Source: Diphasiastrum complanatum (lineage: Eukaryota; Streptophyta; Lycopodiopsida; Lycopodiales; Lycopodiaceae). Taken from it: DNA of 64,000 nucleotides. Position 1 is the first letter of the stretch. Each line of letters opens with the position of its first letter. The notes beneath the pieces were generated by a model. It saw only the letters and a list, made by a program, of their open reading frames with translations, searched no databases and had not been told where the DNA came from. Shown here one piece after another: positions 42,800 through 53,479 of the stretch. The stretch is taken from the NCBI GenBank assembly GCA_029204225.1, contig CM055109.1:27224178-27288177 (forward strand). The letters run 5' to 3'. A program made the position numbers and the translations under genes.

Positions 42800-45676
42800 A
42801 TGGCTTTGAGAACATTGCATTTCAATCTAAACGACAGAGAATGGAGCACATCTTCAATCTTATCTGTTGCCGTGGATCTTTTGCTGAATTTTCTCTTCCT
42901 GGCCAGTGCTTGTATTTCAGTACTCACGTCGAAGTTAATCCAGCTCTTTGACCTAGATTCTGCTTGTTTTCAAACAGGGCAGGATGCAGGACGCTCCATC
43001 CTTACAAAGAATGAGACTAACACATCGCTTTGTAGCTATCATGCGAAGAAGCTGACTGCTATAAATACCATTGCTGTAGATAGGCAATCTGTGCATGTAT
43101 ATACTGTGTGTGAAGACTGCCTCCTCCTTAATTTCTATTCCAGCCAACTGAGTTCGAGATTTAGCGACAATATCTTTTTTAAAAATATTACAAACAAGTC
43201 ATCTTTTTCAGAAAAGCCCACAGATAAAGCAAATTGTCAAGTATGTGCGTGTAAAAATATGAAAACTATTTCGATAGGGAATCCTACTTTCCCAAAAGAT
43301 GTAAAGATAGAAGACGCCGGTACAGGGGGCGACGCGGAAAGTGCTGCTTGCCTGACTGAGTCAGACAGACAGCAAGCCTTATTGCGCCATTGCTGTTTTT
43401 ATTGTAAAAAACTGCGAAAAAGAAATTTCGATAGAGAGCCATCTCTTGAAAGAACATTTTCGAAGGTTTCTGTAGAGAGCTTGGAAGATCAATCTTCGGA
43501 TTCCTTCGACTTCGTGTCCACAGAATCTGAAAATTCTCTTGCGAATACGCAAGAACAAAAAAGGGTTGAATTCAGCACTTTGTATGGCGACGAGCTCTAC
43601 AAGAAAGGCGAAGCACGATCCCGTGATTTTCATGCAGATTCATTCAAACCCAGCAAGAATATCAATACAGCTGTGAAATACGATGCAACGTTGGAGGTAA
43701 ATAACATATTGAACAAAGATCAAGAGAATGCAACAGCAATTCCTCATGCGGATGCAAAGAAAGAGGGACTTAAAAAAGCAAGGGAGCCTGAAAATCGAGA
43801 ACAAGATCTTAGAGAAGCGATACAATTACAGCGAGAAGCACATAGTGCCTTATCTAAAGAGCTGGAAGAGGAGAGGAATGCATCTGCCATAGCTGCTAGC
43901 GAAACTTTGGCGATGATTGCTCGACTCCAAGAAGAGAACGCTGCTATGCAGAGGGAAACTGGCCATTTCAAGCGGATAGCAGAGGATAGAGCGGTGTTTG
44001 ATCAGCAAGCTGTTGCTTTGTTGCAAGAAATCCTGTTTAAACGAGAAGAGGAAAACTTTGCATTGGAAAGAGATGTGAAGCTGTGCAGACGCAGGCTCCT
44101 GGATGATAGTCTAAGACAATGGAGGCGACAGAGTTTGAAAAGGGAGGATTTTGAACTTGAGAACCAGTATGAAGCGGGAAGAATGAGCATGGCAAAACGG
44201 AGAGAGAAGTCTGCACTCTTGCTTGAAACAAGAAACCAAAACCCTTCTATGGATCCGGGTCAAATAAGACAAGGACTTCAAGATCATGGTGAACATGCTA
44301 CTGTCATGGGTACTGTAGATACTACATCAGATGGCTTGACTGAAATTGCAAGCAAACTGAATAGTGTGAATGAAATCGACGTGGCGAAAACTGAGAATAC
44401 TATGAAAGTGCACATTTTTGGGAGACAGATGAATTCTTTTCCACAAAGTAGGAGGAAAAATTCAAGGCTGGCATTAAATTCAGTTCAATCAGAACCAGAC
44501 CAAGAGGAACTCCAGGACCAAAAGGAAAAAGTGCTTCAAGAAAGTGCTCAACGAGCTTCTTCAAAAGTTCGTGGTAGAAAGCGTCTAATAAAACCGGAGA
44601 TGTGCGAAAATGAAGCTCTCAACTGCCGGATGGCAAAGCGAGAAGAGAAAAGATCTAGAGAGCGTAAAGACATGGCAGACGGCCGGTCTTACAAATCATT
44701 GAGTTCCATATACCCCATCAAACGCCAGCACAAGGGGGAAAAGTTTCTACGACCTTTTCTTGATCCTCCTGAAATTTCGAAATGGGGTTCTAATACAAGG
44801 AACAAAGAAATATTATGCTCAGAAGGGGCTTATTCAGAGAATGATGATACAGTCCTTGGATTTTATTTCGAAACAGAAAGTGAGGAATGTTGGAGGAAAT
44901 GTGAGGATCTGCTAAAAGTTAAAACTGACGTTTCGATGGACCCTAATGACAATGTAATGGAAGACATGGAGGACTGTATAACCATAGAGATGAACTCTGC
45001 TGTAAAAATTCTGCAAGAACATGATGAAAAAATCAAGGAAGTAGTCGGTGTGGAAGTGACTTCACATGTCAACCCTTATCAAGCCTCAAATCACGATCAA
45101 GCTGTTTGTTATGATTCCATTTTTTTAAGTGATAAGCATCAAGCTGACCTGAGATTTGCTTCAGGGGATAACCCAGATGTGACAGAATGTTCAACTGCAT
45201 CACAATCTAGCACAAGCATATGCTCAAGGCTATCTTCGCCACAAGTTGACAGGAAGCCAAGAAAGGATGATAATATTCATGTTGTACCTTGGCGAAAAGC
45301 TCAATCTGTGCCTCCTTTCACGTCCAGTGATAGTAGTCCACAAGACACAAATGATATTTTGACACATGCAGAGCTATTGTCAAGCCTAAAAAGCCCAGAA
45401 ACTGGTAGATTTAATAGGACAACGAAGCAAAGAGGCGACACCAAGCATTTCTTTGACCAAAAAGAAAAACTAGTCAGATGCAACAAAATGACAATTAGCG
45501 ATGGCTTACAGTACAAATTCAATTCTTCTGCTGATAACTTTTTTCCAGGTGCTTCTGAATGTGACCTGAAAATTCCTTCCGCTATGAACGGTAGTTATTC
45601 CAGGACGGCTATTGAAAAGCAGGTCAAGCAACTTGCAATAAGATTACAGATGCTTGAAGATGACAGGCAATTATAG
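42800..45676 (+). CDS. GTD-binding (DUF593) protein, myosin-receptor type
   Basis: A 958-codon open frame. A hydrophobic segment near residues 20-43 (SVAVDLLLNFLFLASACISV) should anchor it in a membrane. Two Cys-rich spots follow (CQVCACKNM and HCCFYCKK). The GTD-binding domain spans about residues 335-440, with ELEEERNASAIAASETLAMI, ARLQEENAAMQRE and VALLQEILFKREEE, all family hallmarks. A C-terminal coiled coil (QVKQLAIRLQMLEDDRQ) ends the frame. Plant DUF593 proteins bind myosin XI globular tails on vesicle membranes and drive cytoplasmic streaming. ATG at 42800 is the first in frame and sits directly before the anchor. The stop at 45674 is suspect: a coding-like continuation lies in another frame. 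No intron is visible before it. Confidence 0.88.
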   Translation: MALRTLHFNLNDREWSTSSILSVAVDLLLNFLFLASACISVLTSKLIQLFDLDSACFQTGQDAGRSILTKNETNTSLCSYHAKKLTAINTIAVDRQSVHVYTVCEDCLLLNFYSSQLSSRFSDNIFFKNITNKSSFSEKPTDKANCQVCACKNMKTISIGNPTFPKDVKIEDAGTGGDAESAACLTESDRQQALLRHCCFYCKKLRKRNFDREPSLERTFSKVSVESLEDQSSDSFDFVSTESENSLANTQEQKRVEFSTLYGDELYKKGEARSRDFHADSFKPSKNINTAVKYDATLEVNNILNKDQENATAIPHADAKKEGLKKAREPENREQDLREAIQLQREAHSALSKELEEERNASAIAASETLAMIARLQEENAAMQRETGHFKRIAEDRAVFDQQAVALLQEILFKREEENFALERDVKLCRRRLLDDSLRQWRRQSLKREDFELENQYEAGRMSMAKRREKSALLLETRNQNPSMDPGQIRQGLQDHGEHATVMGTVDTTSDGLTEIASKLNSVNEIDVAKTENTMKVHIFGRQMNSFPQSRRKNSRLALNSVQSEPDQEELQDQKEKVLQESAQRASSKVRGRKRLIKPEMCENEALNCRMAKREEKRSRERKDMADGRSYKSLSSIYPIKRQHKGEKFLRPFLDPPEISKWGSNTRNKEILCSEGAYSENDDTVLGFYFETESEECWRKCEDLLKVKTDVSMDPNDNVMEDMEDCITIEMNSAVKILQEHDEKIKEVVGVEVTSHVNPYQASNHDQAVCYDSIFLSDKHQADLRFASGDNPDVTECSTASQSSTSICSRLSSPQVDRKPRKDDNIHVVPWRKAQSVPPFTSSDSSPQDTNDILTHAELLSSLKSPETGRFNRTTKQRGDTKHFFDQKEKLVRCNKMTISDGLQYKFNSSADNFFPGASECDLKIPSAMNGSYSRTAIEKQVKQLAIRLQMLEDDRQL

Positions 45677-45825
45677 AGCAGATAGTCAAGTCTTTGAGAT
45701 CAATGAATGACGAGCGGCCCCTGGATGACGGAGCCCAGCAAATGCAATTCAAAGGTGGATTTGATGTGGAGCTGGCGAATTTTGTGAGCTTGCAAACACA
45801 AGAGGAACCTTCTGATGTCCTTGAG
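45664..45825 (+). CDS. Frame-shifted continuation of the DUF593 C-terminus
   Basis: In the frame two bases ahead of the main one, sequence after 45664 reads AIIEQIVKSLRSMNDERPLD and then ELANFVSLQTQEEPSDVLE. It reaches GAG|GTAGGG at 45826, a good splice-donor context. This continues the family's C-terminal coiled coil far better than the in-frame stop does. A short indel (real or sequencing error) at about 45660 is likely. Later exons were not found before the transposon at 46375. Confidence 0.5.
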
Positions 45826-45964
45826 GTAGGGCCATTGAAAAACTGCTGTATTTCAACGTTAAGTACGGTCTGAAAGAATGTGTAAAAAAGGTCTCAAATT
45901 GATTATTGTTTGCAAGCAGAGTTTGTACAAGAGGTTTATCCTTTATAGTGGTTGTAACATTATA

Positions 45965-46078
45965 ATCCTTGAATAATGCTTCTTGGTTTCCAAGGAGAGG
46001 CTCGAACTTGAGACCAAAGAAACTTTGGATGTCAAGATAACCAATTGAGCCAACACCCTTGACTATCCTTGAATAATG
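45965..46078 (-). mobile_element. Short tRNA-derived SINE with 14-bp target duplication
   Basis: An 86-bp insert (45979-46064) is flanked by perfect copies of ATCCTTGAATAATG (45965-45978 and 46065-46078). On the minus strand it contains TTGGCTCAATTGGTTA (A-box-like) and GGTCTCAAGTTCGAGCC (B-box-like) about 30 bases apart, the RNA polymerase III promoter of tRNA-derived SINEs. Confidence 0.8.
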
Positions 46079-46374
46079 AGAAAATTGTCGACAGAATACA
46101 TATAGAGAATTCAGTGCAAATGCAAAGACCAAGCGGATTTTCAAAAAACAATAACATAATGACAATTTTCATAAGCATTTTGATCTAAAGCTAAACTGAC
46201 TCTCACCTGAAACTATACTAAATAGGTCTCTAAATTTTCTCTCATTTAAGAACTAGCCTCTCAAACCATGGCTAGTTGATAATAAGTGTCTTCCCACCAA
46301 ATTAGGAATTGAGCTATATTCTAGTTGGCCTATTGTCAAATCAAGAAATTCATATGCTTGTGTAATACAGGCAG

Positions 46375-46529
46375 CCTTGCTTGATAATGGCCCCACAATC
46401 TACTATGAGACCAAATAAGGTCCATTTAGGGAAACATCCATGGATAAGGAGTACAATTCCCTCATAAAAAATCGAACTAGATCCTAGAAAAGCTGCCTCA
46501 AGGAAAAGACAATTATGTTTGTAACTAGG
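46375..46529 (+). pseudogene. Copia RT N-terminus, left part of split relic
   Basis: MDKEYNSLIKNRT then (frame shift) LEKLPQGKDNYVCN mark the start of a copia RT domain. The gypsy LTR interrupts it at 46530; the next expected residues WVYKTKYKAYGTID resume at 53901. Confidence 0.8.
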
Positions 46530-46955
46530 TGTTACACCCTCTATGCCAGTTACCCACAAGGAACCGAACGTCACAGGATCCACCCTGGCTTAGGATCCAA
46601 TCCAAATCCACCCTCCATGCCCTGACCTGTGACCTGTAACAAGCAAGATTCGATCTCCAACCCTAACGACGTCCCACTGCTAGAGCCTTCAACCATCTGC
46701 TACCCCTAGCTAGCTCACATCCTGGTTGTGCACAAGTGCTCACCATCTACCTTCTCCTAGGTAGATACAATGAATGGTTAATGAGACCTCCTCCCTTGTA
46801 TAACCCCAAGGTAGGAGTCTCCAAGCCAAGCGCACATCCTAGATCACGACACGTGGCAACCATGCAGGTCCACGAGTCACTAGTCAAGTCAACAGGCCCA
46901 GTCAACGTCCGATTGTAAGTTGGGGTTTGGGACCCAACAGGTCGGGTTCTTAACA
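46530..46955 (-). repeat. 3' LTR of the gypsy element
   Basis: 426 bp, TGTTAAGAACCC to GGGTGTAACA on the minus strand, preceded by the polypurine tract TTAGGGAGGGAA. Clearly diverged from its partner, with several indels. Confidence 0.92.
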
Positions 46956-47149
46956 TTCCCTCCCTAAGGAAGGAAATCTAGGAATCTCAATCTAAGTTCT
47001 CGTTCGTTTTTCTAAGTGTCCTCGTCTTCAGAGTTTCCTTTCCAACGAACCAAGTACTCAGTTGCCTGCCAGTTTCTAAGCCCATATTGACATACGTCAA
47101 CAATGGCCTGAGGTTCAGAAGGTACAAAGGATGTCACATTCTATGACTG

Positions 47150-48060
47150 AACTAGCTTACCCTATAGAACCAATTCATCCTTTCCATCGCGTCGTTTTTT
47201 TTAACAACTGATGTGGAAGACTGGGTGAACACTGATTCCCCGAGGAAGGTCGAGTTGATAGGCATTTTGATTGAGTTTCTTACAATATGGAAAGGCCCAG
47301 CATATCGAGAGGATAACTTAGAACATTTTTCCGTCTTTAGTAATTTAGAGTTTTTTGGGACTTTAAGATACACCCAATCTCCTTCCGCAAAAATCCTAGG
47401 TTGTCTCTTTGGATTAGTGTAAAACTGGGCTCTATCATGAGCTGTCGTTACGTTATCGTGAGAAACAAACATCATTTCTTGCATATCATGCACGGAATCC
47501 ACCGTCGCTTTAACCTTACGGCTTTTGAGGCCAACGAAGATTGGAACTCAAGGTTGAAAATCATACATCAAAGTGAATGGACTTTACCCTGGACTAAAAC
47601 TCGTCGCTGAGTACTTTGCGTTGTTATACGCAAACTCAATCATTGGAAGGTACTTTTCCCAATCCAACTGTTTCTTGGAAACATATCTTCCATAGACTGG
47701 TTCATCCTTTCAGTCTAACCATCTGATTCCGGATGAGCTGTAGATCCTAGACTTAAACTGGTCTCTAATTTCTCAAAAACCAACTGCCAGAATTTGCCAG
47801 TGATTTTAGAGTCCCGATCACTAACTATATCATTCAACAATCCAAACAACCTGAACAACTTTTTTCACGAAAAGTTAAGCAAGTTCCTTTGACAGACTGC
47901 ATGGTTGGAATGAATTGCGCCATTTTGGTTAATTTGTCAACTATAACCCAAACAACATCATTTTGCTTTCCTGTCCGAAGAAGTCCAACCACAATATCCA
48001 TGGAAATACTTTCTCATTTCCAATGGGCTGCCTTAAGGATATAGGCGAGCTGCCATGAAG
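47150..48060 (-). pseudogene. Gypsy integrase (broken)
   Basis: From 48010 leftward: SMDIVVGLLRT and VVWVIVDKLTKMAQFIPT (first catalytic region), then frame breaks, SLGSTAHPESDG-like distal core, and 47502-47152 with HDMQEMMFVSHDNVTTAHDR, GDWVYLKVPKNSK and KLSSRYAGPFHIV of the C-terminal domain. It is similar in type to the relics at 5880 and 22430. Confidence 0.85.
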
Positions 48061-48149
48061 GAGTTTAATACCATGGTCGACTCCCCTAGAGGGGGGAGAC
48101 CCTCAGGAAGCTATTCTGGAAAAGCATTTTTAAATTCTTGTTTAAGTCT

Positions 48150-48820
48150 TCTAAAGGTTTCACCGTTTGACAAATTTTTTTTGTTTTAGGTTATTAGACA
48201 TTGGTACAAGTTACAAGCTATAATTTTGTAAATTGCATTCTTCATGATAAGTAAAATACTTTAACCAACACATGTATGAATTGGAATCCACAATATTTTT
48301 GCATTCAACCGTTTCTAAAGTAGAAAGCATATAAGGAGAAGAAATATTTACATTTTCATTCAACTCAATGAGTGAGTCGTTATGCAAGAATGACAAATTG
48401 TGGGTTACATAGTTTTTCTTTAACGACTCATTTATCTCAAAGAACCACTCCTTGCAAAGTATTATATCTACTTTATCCAGATTTATAATATGAAAGTCTA
48501 AATTATCCTTATAGGCTTGAATTTGAATCGGCGGATGAGAGACTATTCGGCCCCATACGTGGCTTTCCACTCCCGTAGCCAGCTTTATAACATATCGGTG
48601 GTCACTTTGCTTTGTTTCCACCTTTAGCCTTTGCAATAAATTAGAGTTAATAAAATTGTGGGTAGAACCATTATCAAATGAAACTATTATGGTTTGGCCA
48701 CCAATGACCCCATTCATCCGAATCGGGTTGGGGACCAAAAACTGCCGTATTAAAGCAACAATGCTCACAAACGGAGTTATTAGCAAAGGAAAGATCAATA
48801 CAAGATATGCTAGAGTTACA
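48150..48820 (-). pseudogene. Gypsy protease
   Basis: IVSFDNGSTHNFINSNLLQR carries the retropepsin active site, with D-N-G in place of D-S/T-G. It is followed by KVDIILCKEWFFEINE, the second conserved strand. It ends in a run-out frame at 48211; RT should follow but is deleted. Confidence 0.85.
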
Positions 48821-48849
48821 TGGCGTCTTAAAAGAAACCCATTTAACTT

Positions 48850-49412
48850 GCCTCCTTTTCTTCAGATAATCATTTGCCATATGACCTGATTCCATACAAT
48901 TGAAGCACAGATTGTCGCTTTTGGCTTTTGCGAAGGTCTCCTGGTCCATGGTAGATCTTTTCTTTGACTTACTAGGACACGGAGATGTGGTCCATGGTAG
49001 ATCTTTTCTTTGACTTACTAGGACACGGAGATGTCTCCTTCGCCTTGTCTTTTCTTTCTTTGAAAAGAACGGTTTCTTGCCCTTTACATCGAGCTGTATA
49101 CTAGGCTCAGGCCTTGCCACTATACGAGTGTTGTCGTAGAAGCGAACCACATCATCGAGGATAAGAGGCTAGTTCCTCCTAACCTCTAGTTGGTAATCTT
49201 TAGGCAAAACCAGTATGAAATGCAACTTAACCAAAAGAGGATCTATCCTAGTTGCAAAACGAAAATATACCTCCTAGAACTCTTGCAAATACATCAAGGG
49301 GCCGGCTCCCCATATGTATCGTCACATACTAACGATAAAACTCGAAGTCATCCAGGATAGGAAGAAAGGCTGCCTTGAAGGCCTTTCAAAAATGCTCCCA
49401 AGTCCTAGAAGC
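48850..49412 (-). pseudogene. Gypsy gag C-terminus with zinc knuckle
   Basis: The frame 49150-48674 contains a knuckle CFNCMESGHMANDY whose last Cys is replaced by Tyr. A 46-bp tandem duplication (48942-49033) adds an extra Ser/Lys-rich stretch. Right of 49150 are broken gag remains up to the nested element. Confidence 0.75.
48942..49033. repeat. 46-bp perfect tandem duplication
   Basis: TGGTCCATGGTAGATCTTTT... to GGAGATG is present twice back to back (48942-48987 and 48988-49033). Confidence 0.95.
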
Positions 49413-49867
49413 TGTTAGAAGTAATAAATGATGATGTTAGTTTCCCATAGGTTACTTTGACCCAAAAGGTCGAGACTTGTGTAACCATGGGTTAGGTTTA
49501 TTATTTAGACCATGTCAAGTCAGTTTTAGTTGAGTTGGACCCAATTTTGGTCCAATAGTAATTCGTGGGTCCAAGTAAAGTCTAATTATGTTAAAGGACG
49601 TTATCTTGACTTTTGGGGGTGCCCTATAATTAGTAGTGGGTCTTGAAAGGTTCTAAAACTTAAAGTTTGGAAGAGTCTAGGCCCTTGGAAGGCCTATTTT
49701 TATGTACTCTTTGTTCATTTGTAATTCATTCCCTTTCAAGCATTGCTACTACTTTCTCTCTCCTTGAGGGCGCCTAACCCTCTCTCTCTTCTTCTTCTTC
49801 CTCTTTTTCTTCTTCTTGTATATGGAGATTGAATGTTAGAAGGATCTTGGCACTTTGATTTCCTACA
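49413..49867 (+). repeat. 5' LTR of the nested element
   Basis: 455 bp; matches 52045-52499 at about 97% by eye. Confidence 0.95.
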
Positions 49868-49884
49868 TGGTATCAGAGCCATGG
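49868..49884 (+). other. Primer binding site (initiator tRNA-Met)
   Basis: TGGTATCAGAGCCATGG starts directly at the LTR end. Confidence 0.9.
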
Positions 49885-50640
49885 ATCTTCTATGCTTGAT
49901 TTAGGGCGCCCTACCAAAAGATATCGTCTTCACTTAGGGATCACAAAAATTCAGCACCTTTGCTGATTTTTTGGAGTGAAGATCCGTTTTTTGACTCTTT
50001 TCCGTTTTGCAGGAGGGCGCCACACATCAAAGAAGATAACAGGATTTTGGGAGCCCAAAAATCAGGTTGTTGTTTGCTGATTTTTCAGGTTGCAAGAAGG
50101 CGCCATTAATTATCTTCTTCGGGGCTTCTTTTAGGTCGCCCACATCCGTGTAGGTTTATCCTACTTCCGTTGGTTCGCTGCTGCCCTATTTTTCAGATTT
50201 GCTCCTTTGCAGGAGGGCGCCCATCTACAAGCAATTTCTATTCTTCTGATTTGGCTGAAAAATCAGCACCCTTGCTGATTTTACAACGTGAAGATCCGCT
50301 TCTTTTTGCTTGTTTCCAGGTGTGGAAGAAGGCACTAATTTTTTTGTGATGATCTGATCACATTCCGAGGCTGAAAATTGGACAACATATTATCATTTGT
50401 AGGGTGTTGCAACAGCCCTATTCGTGTGTGTATTGTTCACACTTTTTGGCAAGAAAGAAGGGTTTTGAAAAAAGCTTTGTTGGAGGCTAATCTGATTCTT
50501 TACTTGCTGGTTTTTGAGTTTGTAATGCAATTTCAGGCTGAAATTTTTAGCACACAAGGCTTGTAGGAGGGCGAGTTCCTACATCCATCTAATGTGTGGG
50601 TTCGACACATTCCAATGCTGATTTGTCAGATTTGATACTT
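49885..50640 (+). repeat. Leader with dispersed AGGAGGGCGCC motifs
   Basis: GCAGGAGGGCGCC and variants (AAGAAGGCGCC, TAGGAGGGCGAG) recur six times between 50005 and 50580, often after a GATTTTTCAG-type sequence. No coding was recognised. Confidence 0.5.
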
Positions 50641-50795
50641 GCTGGTTTTTGTGTCTTTTAGGGCACATTTAGGGTTCGAAAAAGTTTATCTTCTTGGCTG
50701 GTTCTTATGGCAAGAGATTTGGGAGCAATTCGTACTTGTTCAGGTGAAGATATGTTGGATGGCACCAACGTTGCAAGCTGAGATTTTGCATCGAT

Positions 50796-51857
50796 GTGAT
50801 GATCAAGATTTTATCGGTAACAAGATCTATCTTATATCATTTGAGATTTTGCAAGACCTCTAAAAGTGCTTGGGAAACACTTTTAAAGATGTACCGAATA
50901 AAGGATTCATCATCATGCTTTCTCCTCTCTACTTCATCCTCTTTGAAGGTAGAAGAGCAAAGTCATGCAAAGTTTGATCATTGTCTTTCTACAAGTACAA
51001 GTTTGCATCGGAATGTTGGTATGGTAAAGCATTCTTCTTCTCTTGAGCCATTTGTTGCAAATGATGGATGCATTAGTGAAGAACTTTATGAGCAAGTTTC
51101 TTAAGATAATGTTTTGGAAAAGGCTGAAATCAAGCATTCTTTGAAGCCATTTTGTACTAATGGAGGAGGGGAAAAAATCATGTCAATTAGTACATTGGTT
51201 CAAAGTGGCGTGTTGCTGGATTTTTTGGGTGTTCAAAGTGGCAAGCTGTTGGTTTTTTTCTTGAAGATGGTGGACACCAGATTCAGCCATGGTTTATTGA
51301 TCATTTTCAGCCTATGTTACATCGTGAGCATCCTATTATGCATCGGGAACGGCCTACGGAAGGTTTTTGGACAGCAAGGTCCACATTTGGAACACTTTGG
51401 ACAGCAAAGTGTTGGTGATTTTGTGGCTGTTGTACAGCCTGCTACAGCCTCTTGTTGGTTGTCCGAGTCATTGCGGGATAGCAAAACATCTTTTTACCTT
51501 GGAAAAAACACACATGCCTCACCAAAATCAGTACCTTATGCTGATTTTCATGTTTTGATGCTTACTTCTTATGATGACGGTGTTGTCTTACCTAGTGTTG
51601 GTGAGCAGATCATTGATAGTAAGATTCGGGAGGATGTGATGGTAAAAGGATATCATACTTTTCTTTATGTTTCTTATGGTAAGAAGACTTATGTAATCAT
51701 GTGGGAACCATTGATGGATTGCAAATTCATATTTCGGCTTGTGGCTGGTTTTTTGGTTACCTACTTTGGATGGAGCATGCTTGTCTTCACTCTTCGACTT
51801 GATGCTACCGCACTTCGTATTCTACATCTCTTCTACATCGGGCATGATTGGGGCTGA
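50796..51857 (+). CDS. Gag-like and unknown ORF of the nested element (one stop)
   Basis: One frame stays open from 50796 to 51857 apart from a single TAA at 51102-51104. The first part has TSKSAWETLLKMYRIKDSSS, a copia gag (UBN2-like) motif. The second part (first ATG at about 51180, 226 codons) has no recognised family. It contains hydrophobic runs (HGLLIIFSLCYIVSILLCIG and FIFRLVAGFLVTYFGWSMLV) that could be membrane segments. No pol motifs. An open frame of this length in a non-autonomous element is notable but may be chance. Confidence 0.5.
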
Positions 51858-52044
51858 GATTTCGGCTAATTCGACTACTTCAAGCTGAAGTTTTCGTTTG
51901 GCGGCATTAAGCTTGGACAACAAGCTACATCTTTTCTTTTTCGGCTACATGAAGTTTTGGGCAGCATGCAACACTTTGCATTTTTGTTGCAATTTTTCAT
52001 ACTTCATGTCATGTTATGTTTTTTACATTATCATTTAAGGAGGC

Positions 52045-52499
52045 TGTTAGAAGTAATAAATGATGATGTTAGTTTCCCATAGGTTACTTTGACCCAAAAG
52101 GTTGAGACTTGTGTAACCATGGGTTAGGTTTATTATTTAGACCATGTTAAGTCAGTTTTAGTTGAGTTGGACCCAATTTTGGTCCAATAGTAATTCGTGG
52201 GTCCAAGTAAAGTCTAATTATGTTAAAAGACGCTATCTTGACTTTTAGGGGTGCCCTATAATTAGGAGTGGGTCTTGGACGGTTCTAAAACTTAAAGTTT
52301 GGAAGAGTCTAGGCCCTTGGAAGGCCTATTTTTATGTACTCTTTGTTCATTTGTAATTCATTCCCTTTCAAGCATTGCTACTACTTTCTCTCTCCTTGAG
52401 GGCGCCTAATCCTCTCCCTCTTCTTCTTCTTCCTCTTTTTCTTCTTCTTGTATATGGAGATTGAATGTTAGAAGGATCTTGGCTCTTTGATTTCCTACA
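52045..52499 (+). repeat. 3' LTR of the nested element
   Basis: 455 bp; partner of 49413-49867, followed by GAAGC. Confidence 0.95.
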
Positions 52500-52504
52500 G
52501 AAGC

Positions 52505-53462
52505 TTCAGGTTTTCCCCTCATATCCTACCTTCAAGTAAACGCTTTACCTCGCAGGTATAGCCAAGTTGATCTTATTGTCGTCAAAAGAATTGTGCATGG
52601 AATACGAATTCCACCAATCAATCCACGACGTGACGAAATCAGGGAATCTGTCCTTCTTTTCTAGTGAAGATTTCTAGTGTGAATAGGGATTGGTGCAGTA
52701 ATTGTCTTAACTACGCTAGTTATCAAATCATGTTGATCCTTTGTATGTTTTGCTTGCATATCAACAATCTGTTGGTGCAGATTGTTGATTGCCAACATCA
52801 AACGATCAAAATCTAAAGAAGCGCAGCTGCCATAGCTTCTGCAGGAGGAGACATAGGCTACGGTGGAAGGGGTAGGATCCATGTCTCAATTGTGAAAGAG
52901 GGTAAACAAAGAGCAAGAGAAGAAGAGCACTCTCAACACTCAAGCTTTCACTCAAAACTCAAACTTCTTGATCACAACACAATCAAAGGTATTGGTCATG
53001 GCTGCCACCAAGACTTGTAACCAACAAGAGAGAGAAAGGAGCAATTGGGTGGCAATCCACCATCTCTACCTTTTTCATAAGGACATGGCAGTAGGGGGTG
53101 TATCTCCCCCCTCCCAACCACATGGCAGTCCCCCCGGCAGCCAACAAGGCACCACAGGCCACCTGCATGCCAAGGTGGCAGCACGCCTGCCAGCCGACAA
53201 GTTGGCCCCCTGGCAGCTGGCCACGCGGCTACGCTGCAACTATGCGCGCAACTGCACGTAGCACTGCTACGCAACAATAATATGTTGGCCACTACCACTG
53301 CTAGTCGTCGCGTAGTTGGCCAAATACAGAATATTTTTTTTACTTACTGAGGAAAAGTGGAAGAAGCCGAATTCGGGCTTGGAGTGACAAAACAATGATC
53401 AATAAATTTCAAAACTTACCACTTGCCTTCCACAAATGAATCAAGCTTGCACACGGAATACG
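52505..53462 (-). pseudogene. Gypsy gag 5' part and leader
   Basis: The frame 52882-52661 (LMLAINNLHQQIVDMQAKHT) is a helical gag N-terminus. Upstream, 52900-53440 is leader DNA with (C/T)GGCAG(C/T)(C/T) repeats and no recognised coding. The primer site follows on the right. Confidence 0.55.
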
Positions 53463-53479
53463 GTGGTTCTGATACCAAA
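53463..53479 (-). other. Primer binding site (initiator tRNA-Met)
   Basis: On the minus strand TTTGGTATCAGAACCACC immediately follows the right LTR end GGATGTAACA. Confidence 0.85.

Larger units (their letters stand above)
49413..52499 (+). mobile_element. Non-autonomous LTR element (3.1 kb) with intact target duplication
   Basis: LTRs of 455 bp lie at 49413-49867 and 52045-52499 (TGTTAG...CTACA). They are flanked by perfect GAAGC duplications (49408-49412 and 52500-52504). The primer site TGGTATCAGAGCCATGG is at 49868 and the polypurine tract AAGGAGGC at 52037-52044. The interior has only a gag-like plus unknown ORF and no protease, RT or integrase. Size and content fit a short LARD/TRIM-type element depending on a partner. 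LTRs differ at roughly a dozen sites. Confidence 0.93.
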
